A stretch of 5,208 bases of DNA from Actinomycetes bacterium. Lineage in GTDB: Bacteria; Actinomycetota; Acidimicrobiia; Spongiisociales; UBA5794. Below, in pieces: positions 1-5,208 of the stretch. The DNA is taken from positions 1 through 5,208 of the forward strand of contig JAHEEL010000166.1 in NCBI GenBank assembly GCA_024640745.1, read 5' to 3'. The notes under the pieces were generated by a model. That model had not been told where the DNA came from, ran no database searches, and saw nothing but the letters and a program-made list of their open reading frames with translations. The position numbers were made by a program, and so were the translations under genes. Each line of letters begins with the position of its first letter. Within the stretch, counting starts at the first letter, position 1.

Positions 1-60
1 ATCGAGGTTCGGCCGGAAGTCCGGGCCGAATGGGCCTCGGGCGGGGCGGCAGGTGACTGA
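1..60 (+). CDS. Possible 3' end of an upstream gene (partial, unidentified)
   Basis: Reading from base 1 gives 19 codons ending in a TGA at 58-60: IEVRPEVRAEWASGGAAGD. The mix of charged and hydrophobic residues and the mostly G/C third positions look like a protein C-terminus. The frame from base 3, which stops at 54-56, gives only a Gly/Arg-rich shadow. If real, this gene overlaps the GTG start of rarA by 8 bases, which would couple their translation. In several actinobacteria I recall aspS lying near rarA, but 19 residues are too few to name the product. Existence is moderately likely; identity is unknown. Confidence 0.35.
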   Translation: MEVRPEVRAEWASGGAAGD

Positions 61-1384
61 GCCGGACCTGTTCTCTGACCAGCGCTCCGAGCGGCGGCAA
101 GCGAACGCACCGCTCGCGGCTCGGATGCGGCCACTGACCTTGGACGAGGTCGTTGGACAGCAGAGCTTGCTTGCGCCGGGAGCGGCATTTCGGACGATGG
201 TCGAAGCGGGGCGGCCGGTCTCGATGATTCTCTGGGGTCCGCCGGGTTCGGGGAAGACCACGCTTGCCCGCCTCGTCGCAGCCAATAGCAGGGCACGCTT
301 CGAGCAACTTTCGGCGACCGCCGCCGGCGTGAAGGATGTGCGCGAGATCCTTGCAATGGCAACTCGGCGGATCGAGAACGGGGACGGCCGTACCGTCTTG
401 TTCCTCGATGAGATCCACCGGTTCACCAAAGCGCAGCAGGACGCGCTCCTGCCCGGTGTCGAGGACGGGATCATCATCCTTGTCGGCGCCACGACCGAGA
501 ACCCGTTCTTCGAGGTGAACTCTCCGCTCATCAGCCGCTCGAGCGTGTTTCGCACCGAGGAGCTGGCTCCGTCGGAAGTCGTCGAGCTCATCCGGCGTGC
601 GATGAGCGACCCGGTTCGCGGCCTGCCCGGGGCAGTGATCGACGACGACGCGCTCGAAGACCTGGCGCACCGCGTCGGCGGAGATGCCCGTCTGGCGCTC
701 AACGCTTTCGAGCTCGCGGTCACGATCGCCGAGGGCCGCGGCAATCCATCGGTCGGACTCGAGGAGATCGCGGAGGCGCTCCAGCGGCGCGTGATTCGCT
801 ACGACAAGGGCGGCGACCGGCACTACGACGTGATTTCGGCATTCATCAAGAGCGTCCGCGGGTCCGACGTCGATGCTGCGCTGTACTGGCTCCACACCAT
901 GATCGAGGCTGGGGAGGATCCGAAGTTCATCGCCCGCCGCCTGGTGATTCTCGCATCCGAAGACGTCGGCCTGGCCGACTCCGACGGTCTCGGCATCGCC
1001 GTTGATGCGTTCCGAGCCGTTGAGGTGATTGGGATTCCTGAAGGCGCCTATGCGCTCACCCACGCAACCGTCTATCTGGCGACTGCTCCGAAGTCGAATT
1101 CCCTGGCTCGCTCCATCGCGTCGTCTCGCGAAGCGGTAGAGGAAACACCCGGCGCCAACGTGCCGGCGCACCTTCGTTCGGCGGCTACCGCCGGCCAGCG
1201 CGCCATGGGGCATGGGAGCGGCTACGCCTACCCGCACGACGACCCGATCGGCGTCGTGCCTCAGCAGTATCTGCCCGACGAGGCCATCTCCGCGACGCTG
1301 TACCGACCCGGCGACCACGGTGAGGAATCGACCATCGCGGAGCGCCTCAGGCGCATCGATCGCATCCTCGGGAAGGACCGCTAG
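53..1384 (+). CDS. rarA: Replication-associated recombination protein A (RarA/MgsA, AAA+ ATPase)
   Basis: This cytoplasmic clamp-loader-like AAA+ ATPase acts at stalled or damaged replication forks; family members interact with SSB and separate DNA strands at ends. The 443 residues match the family (E. coli RarA is about 447). Visible motifs are LAARMRP at 21-27, Walker A GPPGSGKT at 62-69, Walker B LFLDE at 116-120, sensor 1 GATTENP at 145-151, a probable arginine finger R162 in LISRS, and sensor 2 R213 in GGDAR. The C-terminal tetramerisation half begins with DKGGDRHYDVISAFIKS at 251-267 and continues through IARRLVILASEDVGLAD at 293-309. GTG at 53 is the only start codon available in this frame within the window. 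It gives the N-terminus MTEPDLFSD, like the EPDLF opening I recall in actinobacterial RarA. The Shine-Dalgarno match is weak (GGGG about 43-46), and the probable upstream gene overlaps it, suggesting coupled translation. No key residue is missing. Confidence 0.96.
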   Translation: MTEPDLFSDQRSERRQANAPLAARMRPLTLDEVVGQQSLLAPGAAFRTMVEAGRPVSMILWGPPGSGKTTLARLVAANSRARFEQLSATAAGVKDVREILAMATRRIENGDGRTVLFLDEIHRFTKAQQDALLPGVEDGIIILVGATTENPFFEVNSPLISRSSVFRTEELAPSEVVELIRRAMSDPVRGLPGAVIDDDALEDLAHRVGGDARLALNAFELAVTIAEGRGNPSVGLEEIAEALQRRVIRYDKGGDRHYDVISAFIKSVRGSDVDAALYWLHTMIEAGEDPKFIARRLVILASEDVGLADSDGLGIAVDAFRAVEVIGIPEGAYALTHATVYLATAPKSNSLARSIASSREAVEETPGANVPAHLRSAATAGQRAMGHGSGYAYPHDDPIGVVPQQYLPDEAISATLYRPGDHGEESTIAERLRRIDRILGKDR

Positions 1385-1400
1385 CTATGCGGAGTTGCGT

Positions 1401-1413
1401 GGGGGAGGGAGGA
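1401..1413 (+). promoter_or_regulatory. Strong ribosome binding site for the 45-aa ORF
   Basis: The purine run GGGGGAGGGAGGA contains GGAGG at 1408-1412, five bases before the ATG at 1418. It is the best Shine-Dalgarno match in the window, much stronger than those of rarA, alaS or the 74-aa gene. It is the main reason for calling the short ORF that follows. Confidence 0.6.
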
Positions 1414-1417
1414 TCCC

Positions 1418-1555
1418 ATGGTTCATGACGTCGATCCGAGGATCCAGGAGTGCATGGCCGACCTCGAAGCCATCGATCGGCGGGATCGTACCGACGGAAC
1501 ACCGCTGCTGAGCCGGGTGCGTCAGATTCCGCCGGCAACGGGGCAACTGCCCTGA
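1418..1555 (+). CDS. Small hypothetical protein, 45 aa
   Basis: I do not recognise this protein. ATG at 1418 opens a 45-codon frame ending in TGA at 1553-1555. It begins MVHDVDPRIQECMADLEAID and ends in a Pro-rich tail (IPPATGQLP). About 70% of third positions are G or C, as expected for coding sequence here. The protein is soluble and highly charged: eight Asp/Glu against six Arg, one Cys (C12), no signal peptide and no membrane segment. Residues 6-24 could form one amphipathic helix; the remainder looks extended. It starts 33 bases after the rarA stop, with a very good ribosome binding site and no obvious promoter between, so it is probably co-transcribed with rarA. It could be a real small protein, a leader peptide, or chance. 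The strong RBS and the codon pattern favour a real gene, but there is no homology support. Confidence 0.5.
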   Translation: MVHDVDPRIQECMADLEAIDRRDRTDGTPLLSRVRQIPPATGQLP

Positions 1556-1557
1556 CG
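1520..1557 (+). terminator. Possible hairpin (weak factor-independent terminator without U-tract)
   Basis: The outer arms CGTCAG (1520-1525) and CTGACG (1552-1557) are perfectly complementary. An alternative inner hairpin, GGGC-AACT-GCCC, lies at 1541-1552 and competes for one base of the outer arm. No T-run follows, so this is not a classical intrinsic terminator, although actinobacterial terminators often lack a U-tract. It lies at the end of the 45-aa ORF and ahead of the proposed promoter for the next gene, a sensible place for a transcription boundary. Such short inverted repeats are common by chance at this GC content. Confidence 0.2.
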
Positions 1558-1600
1558 TCGGAGCCGATCCGCAACGCACCCGATCCGCTGTCGTGCGAGG

Positions 1601-1636
1601 CGGACCGGGTCGCCACGAGACGCTACCCTCGCACCG
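1601..1636 (+). promoter_or_regulatory. Probable promoter for the 74-aa gene and the alaS operon (leaderless type)
   Basis: TACCCT at 1624-1629 fits the actinobacterial -10 pattern TANNNT. A weak -35-like CGGACC (1601-1606; only the GAC core matches TTGACA) lies 17 bases upstream. Seven bases separate the -10 from the A of ATG at 1637, so transcription could begin on that A and give a leaderless mRNA. This would explain why there is no Shine-Dalgarno sequence before the ATG. The box was identified by eye and no start-site data are available. Confidence 0.4.
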
Positions 1637-1861
1637 ATGTTCACCCGATTGAAGTGGTTTGCGGCCGGGTCGGCAGCGACGATCGGCGCCGGGGCGTATC
1701 TCGGGGCGAAGGTGAAGCGCGCTCGCGAGCGCATCACGGCTGAGAACATGGCGCGTGCCGGCGTGGTGACCGTCGCCGGCATGATCAATGCCACCGGAAG
1801 GCGCTTGCAGCGTGCGGACGTCGAAGAGACGGCCGAGGGTGTGGAGTCGGAGCCGGGCTAA
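1637..1861 (+). CDS. Small membrane-anchored protein, 74 aa (DUF6167-like by position and pattern)
   Basis: The function is unknown. The N-terminus MFTRLKWFAAG leads into a hydrophobic, small-residue-rich segment (about 7-23, with G11, G17, G19 and G23) that could be one short membrane helix. A basic cluster follows (K25, K27, R28, R30, R32), then a second, amphipathic stretch (38-52) and an acidic tail (61-72). There is no lipobox or cleavage site. Actinobacteria often have a small DUF6167-type protein just upstream of alaS that starts in a similar way (M-F-x-R..WF..GAA, then KV.R). The resemblance and position suggest the same group, but this is from memory and the match is short. ATG at 1637 is the first start in its frame after the stop at 1553-1555. 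It has no RBS, in keeping with leaderless initiation. Its TAA ends 12 bases before alaS, so the two are almost certainly co-transcribed. Confidence 0.75.
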   Translation: MFTRLKWFAAGSAATIGAGAYLGAKVKRARERITAENMARAGVVTVAGMINATGRRLQRADVEETAEGVESEPG

Positions 1862-1873
1862 CCTCCGGCTCTC

Positions 1874-4495
1874 ATGGACTCCAACCAGATTCGACGCATC
1901 TTCCTCGACTTCTTCGCCGAGCGCGGCCACACCATTGTGCCGTCGGCCTCACTGATCCCGATCGACCCGACGCTGTTGTTGACCAATGCGGGCATGGTCC
2001 CGTTCAAGCCGTACATGTTGGGGGAGGAGGCGCCACCCTATCCGCGTGCCGCGACCGTGCAGAAAGTCGCCCGCACCATCGATATCGACATCGTGGGCAC
2101 CACCGCTCGTCACCTCACGTTCTTCGAGATGCTCGGCAACTTCTCCTTCGGCGACTACTTCAAGGAGAAGGCGATCCCGTGGGCCTACGAGCTGGTGACG
2201 GAGGGCTTCGGTCTCGATCCCGAGCTGCTCTGGTACACCGTGCATGTGACCGACGACGAGGCGGCCGATATCTGGATCGACGGCGTTGGAGTGCCGGCCG
2301 AGCGGGTGCAACGTCTCGACAAGGAGAACTTCTGGCAGATGGGAGTGCCGGGGCCGTGCGGGCCGTCGTCGGAGATCTTCTTCGACAAGGGCTCCGCTTT
2401 CGGGGAGGCCGGTGGGCCGGCGGTCGACGACGAACGTCACGTCGAAGTGTGGAACCTGGTCTTCATGCAGAATGTCCAGGACGAGCCGTATCACGTGGTG
2501 GGCGATCTCCCTGCGAAGAACATCGACACCGGAGCCGGCCTCGAGCGAATCGCAACGGTCTTGCAGGGGGTCGACACGATCTTCGAGACCGACACCATCC
2601 GACCGGTGGTCGCAACGTCCGAACGCGCTACCGGCGTCCGCTACGGCGACGCCGAGCGCACCGACGTGTCCCTGCGAATCATGGCCGACCACGGCCGAGC
2701 GGTCACGTTCCTCATCGGTGACAAGGTTGTGCCCTCGAACGAAGGGCGCGGCTATGTGCTGCGTCGTCTCATTCGGCGTGCGGTTCGCCACGCCTTCCTT
2801 CTTGGATCCCAAGACCTCGTCATGCCGAGACTGGTCGATACGACGATCGAGGTCATGCGCGAAGCCTATCCCGACCTCGCCGCACGACGCGAAGGCATCG
2901 TCGAGATGGTGACGCGTGAGGAAGAGCAGTTCCGTCGGACGCTGCGCTCCGGTCACCAGCTGCTCGACGAGGAACTGGCGGATCTCGAGCCCGGCGCCGT
3001 GTTGCCGGGCGAGACCGCGTTCAAGCTGCACGACACGTTCGGCTTCCCGAAGGAGTTGACGGAGGAGATCGTGACCGAACGCGGCTATCGCGTCGATATC
3101 GATGGCTTCGACAGCATGATGACGACCCAGCGCGAACGGGCTCGCGCCGCCTACAGGGGCGCAGACGCCGCAGCCAAGGCCGATGCCTACCGAACGCTGC
3201 TGTCCGGCGTCGAGCCAACGGAGTTCATCGGATACGAACGCGAGCAAGGCCTCGGCAGGATCCTCTCGATGGTCTCGGAGGGCGAGACGATCGAGAAGGC
3301 GGAAGTCGGCAGAGAGGTCGAGGTGTTCGTTGATCGCACGCCGTTCTACGCCGAGTCCGGTGGCCAGATCGGCGACTCGGGAGTCATTGCCACCGAGACG
3401 GGCACGTTGGCGGTGAAAGACACGCAGTTTGCCGTGCCCGGCCTCCACGGACATCGCGGTGTGGTGACCTCGGGCAGCATCACGCTCGGTCAAGACGCCG
3501 ACCTGATCATCAATCATGAGCGCCGAGAGAGAGTGCGCAAGAATCACACCGGCACCCACATCCTTCATTGGGCGTTGCGCGCCGTTGTCGGCGACCACGT
3601 GCACCAGGCGGGATCCCTCGTGGCCGACGATCGTCTCCGATTCGACTTCAGCCACTATCAGGGAGTCTCGCTCGAGCAGCTGCGCGAGGTGGAGCTGGCG
3701 GCGAACGAGCGTGTGATCGAGAACGCCGGCGTCACCACGCTGGAGACGTCGAAGACCGAGGCCGAGAAGATGGGCGCTCTTGCCTTCTTCGGTGACAAAT
3801 ACGGCGACGATGTTCGCGTCGTGCAGACCGGCGACTACTCCACCGAGTTCTGCGGTGGCACCCATGTGCCGACCACCGGCCAGATCGGGCCGCTGATCGT
3901 TGTCTCTGAGGGGTCGGTCGCGGCGAACACGCGCCGCATCGATGCCGTGACGGGCACAGCCGGCTACGAGTACCTCAGCGAACTGCGCCGTGAGCTCGAG
4001 CGCACGGAGGCGACGCTCGGAGCTCAACCCGGTCGCGTCGTTGAAGCCGCACAGGCGCTGGTGCTGCGGTCGAAGGAACAGGAAGACCGAATCGAGCAGT
4101 TCGAACAGCAGTCTCGATCTGCAGCGGCGCGGGCGCTGCTCGAGCAGGTCGAAGAACACGGCAACCACAGTGTGCTCGTCGCCCGACAGGAAGGGCTCAC
4201 CGGCGACGGCCTTCGCGCCTTGGCCTTCCAGATCAGGGATCGGCTCGGGAGCGGTGTCGGGATCCTCGGGTCTACGAGCGACGGCAAGGGCGCGCTCATT
4301 GCATTCGTATCGGATGACCTGGTCGCCGCCGGCGTGTCGGCCGGCGACATCATCAGCTCGGCGGCACGAGTCCTCGGCGGTGGCGGGAGTCGAGATCCGC
4401 GCCTCGCCCAAGCGGGCGGTCCGCACGGCGATCGACTCGACGATGCGCTCGAGACGGCGCGCACGGTTGCCGGGGCGGCGGTCTCCGCACCGTGA
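1874..4495 (+). CDS. alaS: Alanyl-tRNA synthetase
   Basis: This class II cytoplasmic enzyme attaches alanine to tRNA-Ala and hydrolyses mischarged Ser- or Gly-tRNA-Ala. At 873 aa it has the length of E. coli AlaRS (876). Domain order: the aminoacylation core, with DPTLLLTNAGM at 31-41, RHLTFFEMLGNFSFGDYF at 79-96 (motif 2 region), GPCGPSSEIFF at 160-170 and motif 3 GAGLERI at 220-226; the tRNA-recognition region, where N289 and D387 align with E. coli N303 and D400 that read the G3:U70 pair; the editing domain, with zinc ligands H558, H562, C660 and H664; a coiled-coil-like linker at about 704-761; and C-Ala, with a glycine-rich GGGGSRDPRLAQAGG at 835-849. ATG at 1874 gives the expected N-terminus (IRRIFLDFFAERGH) and is the only in-frame start after the preceding stop. 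It lacks a Shine-Dalgarno sequence and instead has CCTCC at 1862-1866. Its TGA overlaps the ruvX GTG. The gene looks intact. Confidence 0.98.
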   Translation: MDSNQIRRIFLDFFAERGHTIVPSASLIPIDPTLLLTNAGMVPFKPYMLGEEAPPYPRAATVQKVARTIDIDIVGTTARHLTFFEMLGNFSFGDYFKEKAIPWAYELVTEGFGLDPELLWYTVHVTDDEAADIWIDGVGVPAERVQRLDKENFWQMGVPGPCGPSSEIFFDKGSAFGEAGGPAVDDERHVEVWNLVFMQNVQDEPYHVVGDLPAKNIDTGAGLERIATVLQGVDTIFETDTIRPVVATSERATGVRYGDAERTDVSLRIMADHGRAVTFLIGDKVVPSNEGRGYVLRRLIRRAVRHAFLLGSQDLVMPRLVDTTIEVMREAYPDLAARREGIVEMVTREEEQFRRTLRSGHQLLDEELADLEPGAVLPGETAFKLHDTFGFPKELTEEIVTERGYRVDIDGFDSMMTTQRERARAAYRGADAAAKADAYRTLLSGVEPTEFIGYEREQGLGRILSMVSEGETIEKAEVGREVEVFVDRTPFYAESGGQIGDSGVIATETGTLAVKDTQFAVPGLHGHRGVVTSGSITLGQDADLIINHERRERVRKNHTGTHILHWALRAVVGDHVHQAGSLVADDRLRFDFSHYQGVSLEQLREVELAANERVIENAGVTTLETSKTEAEKMGALAFFGDKYGDDVRVVQTGDYSTEFCGGTHVPTTGQIGPLIVVSEGSVAANTRRIDAVTGTAGYEYLSELRRELERTEATLGAQPGRVVEAAQALVLRSKEQEDRIEQFEQQSRSAAARALLEQVEEHGNHSVLVARQEGLTGDGLRALAFQIRDRLGSGVGILGSTSDGKGALIAFVSDDLVAAGVSAGDIISSAARVLGGGGSRDPRLAQAGGPHGDRLDDALETARTVAGAAVSAP

Positions 4496-4938
4496 CCAGA
4501 TGCCTCGGGCTCGACCCGGGGGAGCGGCGCGTCGGTGTCGCGCTATCGGACCCCACCGGTACCATTGCCTCGCCGCACTCGGTGATCGATCGCCGGGCGG
4601 TTGACGCTGCTGCGGTTGTTCGCTCGCTGTGCATCGAGCACGACGTCGAATGCATCGTGGTCGGGCTCCCGACGAGCCTCTCGGGGACCGAGGGGCCCGC
4701 GGCGGTGGCCGCTCGAGCGTTCGGAGCACTCGTCGCGGAGGCGACCGGATTGCCGACGGAGTATCAGGATGAGCGATTCACCACCGTGACGGCCGAAGCG
4801 GCGCTGCTCGAAGGCGGGCTCAGTCGTGCGAAACGGCGGGATGTGCGCGACAAGGTCGCCGCAGCGGTCATCCTCCAGACATACCTTGATCGCAAGGACA
4901 CGAACGGTGACGAACCCACCAGAGACGACCGGACCTGA
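4492..4938 (+). CDS. ruvX: RuvX/YqgF family RNase H-fold nuclease (putative pre-16S rRNA nuclease / Holliday junction resolvase)
   Basis: YqgF proteins have an RNase H fold. In E. coli the protein matures the 5' end of 16S rRNA; the mycobacterial homologue has been reported to cleave Holliday junctions, so the physiological substrate here is open. The 148 residues cover the whole family domain. The opening strand CLGLDPGERRVGVALSD (4-20) carries acidic D8, VVGLP (56-60) precedes the conserved loop TSLSGTEGP, YQDERFTTVTAEA (91-103) carries E94, and RDVRDKVAAAVILQTYLD (116-133) carries D120. D8, E94 and D120 form the expected acidic triad. A short hydrophilic tail follows (134-148), and part of it is encoded by DNA that also holds the start of mltG. 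The GTG start shares GTGA with the alaS stop, so translation is probably coupled; only a weak RBS is visible. Confidence 0.95.
   Translation: MTRCLGLDPGERRVGVALSDPTGTIASPHSVIDRRAVDAAAVVRSLCIEHDVECIVVGLPTSLSGTEGPAAVAARAFGALVAEATGLPTEYQDERFTTVTAEAALLEGGLSRAKRRDVRDKVAAAVILQTYLDRKDTNGDEPTRDDRT
4894..4898 (+). promoter_or_regulatory. Ribosome binding site for mltG
   Basis: AAGGA lies eight bases before the GTG at 4907, inside the ruvX coding sequence. It supports starting mltG at that GTG, within ruvX and not after its stop codon. Confidence 0.55.
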
Positions 4939-5208
4939 CCGGCGATTCACGAAGCCGCTCCTGATTCTCGGTGCGGCTCTCTTCTCCGTTGCTGCGCTGG
5001 TCCTCGGGGCGCTGCTGCTCGCGAACCTGGTGTCCGGTGGAGGGTTGAATGTCGAGCCCGGCATTCCGGTGACGGTGGAGGTTCGGGCCGGATCGTCGGC
5101 CGACGCGATTGCGGCGAACATGGAAGCTGCCGGAGTGGTTCGAGCGAGCGAACTCGAGCAGGTCGTAGCGGACCAGGGCGTTGCCTCGCAGTTGCAGGCG
5201 GGAACGTA
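4907..5208 (+). CDS. mltG: Endolytic murein transglycosylase MltG, N-terminal part (cut by window end)
   Basis: MltG (YceG-like) is an inner-membrane lytic transglycosylase that cuts nascent peptidoglycan and is thought to end glycan strand growth. Only 100 codons plus two bases are in the window. They show a short cytoplasmic N-terminus (1-16, MTNPPETTGPDRRFTK), one membrane helix (about 17-42, rich in Leu/Ala/Val), and the start of the extracytoplasmic domain. There, VTVEVRAGSSADAIAANM (55-72) has the LysM-like pattern of the family, and the final LQAGT, with TA beginning a probable Tyr codon, matches the conserved L-x-x-GTY element. The catalytic Glu lies beyond the edge. The GTG start is chosen for its AAGGA site; the frame runs open to the window end and overlaps ruvX by 32 bases. 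Position after ruvX is the usual actinobacterial order. Confidence 0.9.
   Translation, partial: MTNPPETTGPDRRFTKPLLILGAALFSVAALVLGALLLANLVSGGGLNVEPGIPVTVEVRAGSSADAIAANMEAAGVVRASELEQVVADQGVASQLQAGT

Noticed and set aside
3..56. Alternative upstream frame ending in TGA at 54-56 with a 4-base GTGA overlap with rarA
   Set aside because: The overlap type is typical, but the translation is almost only Gly, Arg and Ser, much less protein-like than the frame from base 1.
1411..1445. Two GGATCC sites 29 bases apart (1411-1416 and 1440-1445)
   Set aside because: These are short self-complementary hexamers with no further flanking similarity; chance repetition explains them.
1719..1732. Perfect 14-base palindrome GCGCTCGCGAGCGC inside the 74-aa gene
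   Set aside because: It encodes the basic RARER stretch with ordinary high-GC codons. It is a single copy, and short GC palindromes like this are expected by chance, so there is no reason to call an operator.
1450..1743. A 97-codon plus-strand frame starting at GTG 1450
   Set aside because: It overlaps both the 45-aa ORF and the 74-aa gene in another frame, has no ribosome binding site, and its Arg/Ser/His-rich product looks like a shadow translation.
1385..1930. A 181-codon minus-strand frame covering the whole rarA-alaS gap
   Set aside because: It would start inside alaS and run antisense to the 74-aa gene and the 45-aa ORF. The product is low-complexity Arg/His/Gly-rich, and the plus-strand ORFs have better start signals and composition.
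1949..4729. A 926-codon open frame on the minus strand opposite alaS and the start of ruvX
   Set aside because: It is antisense to two unmistakable conserved genes, has an Arg/Ala/His-rich composition with no recognisable domain, and long antisense frames are expected in high-GC coding DNA.
1..5208. CRISPR arrays, insertion sequences, tRNA or rRNA genes, defence or toxin-antitoxin modules
   Set aside because: I saw no repeat-spacer pattern, no terminal inverted repeats with a transposase, and no tRNA-like fold. Every long plus-strand gene is a conserved housekeeping gene.

Overview
The window is a gene-dense stretch of a high-GC chromosome. All supported genes lie on the + strand. Its content and order (rarA, two small proteins, alaS, ruvX, mltG) match a neighbourhood I know from Actinomycetota, where alaS is followed by ruvX and mltG and preceded by a small membrane-associated protein. 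The GC-rich codon third positions, the AlaRS and RarA sequence style and a TANNNT-type -10 box next to a start codon agree with that. I lean towards an Acidimicrobiia-like actinobacterium, but this is an impression from remembered sequences, not a search result. There is no sign of mobile DNA, CRISPR, rRNA or tRNA genes.

Layout. Bases 1-60 probably carry the last codons of an upstream gene that overlaps the start of rarA. rarA (53-1384) encodes a complete clamp-loader-like AAA+ ATPase of replication-fork maintenance. The 489-base stretch between rarA and alaS is not empty. It holds a 45-codon small ORF (1418-1555) with a very strong ribosome binding site, a possible hairpin at its end (1520-1557), a likely promoter (about 1601-1636), and a 74-residue membrane-anchored protein (1637-1861) that may be translated from a leaderless transcript.

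alaS (1874-4495) is a full-length alanyl-tRNA synthetase with aminoacylation, editing and C-Ala domains. It shares the sequence GTGA with ruvX (4492-4938), the YqgF/RuvX RNase H-fold nuclease. The start of mltG (4907 to the window edge) lies inside the 3' end of ruvX, overlaps it by 32 bases, and has a good ribosome binding site. mltG is cut off after 100 codons.

Together: the 74-aa protein, alaS, ruvX and mltG look like one transcription unit with translational coupling. It joins tRNA charging, rRNA maturation or Holliday-junction processing, and termination of peptidoglycan strands. rarA with the 45-aa ORF looks like the tail of a preceding unit. These are housekeeping genes, and I found no convincing new multi-gene system. 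The items most worth a second look are the unannotated 45-aa ORF and the possible leaderless start of the 74-aa gene.
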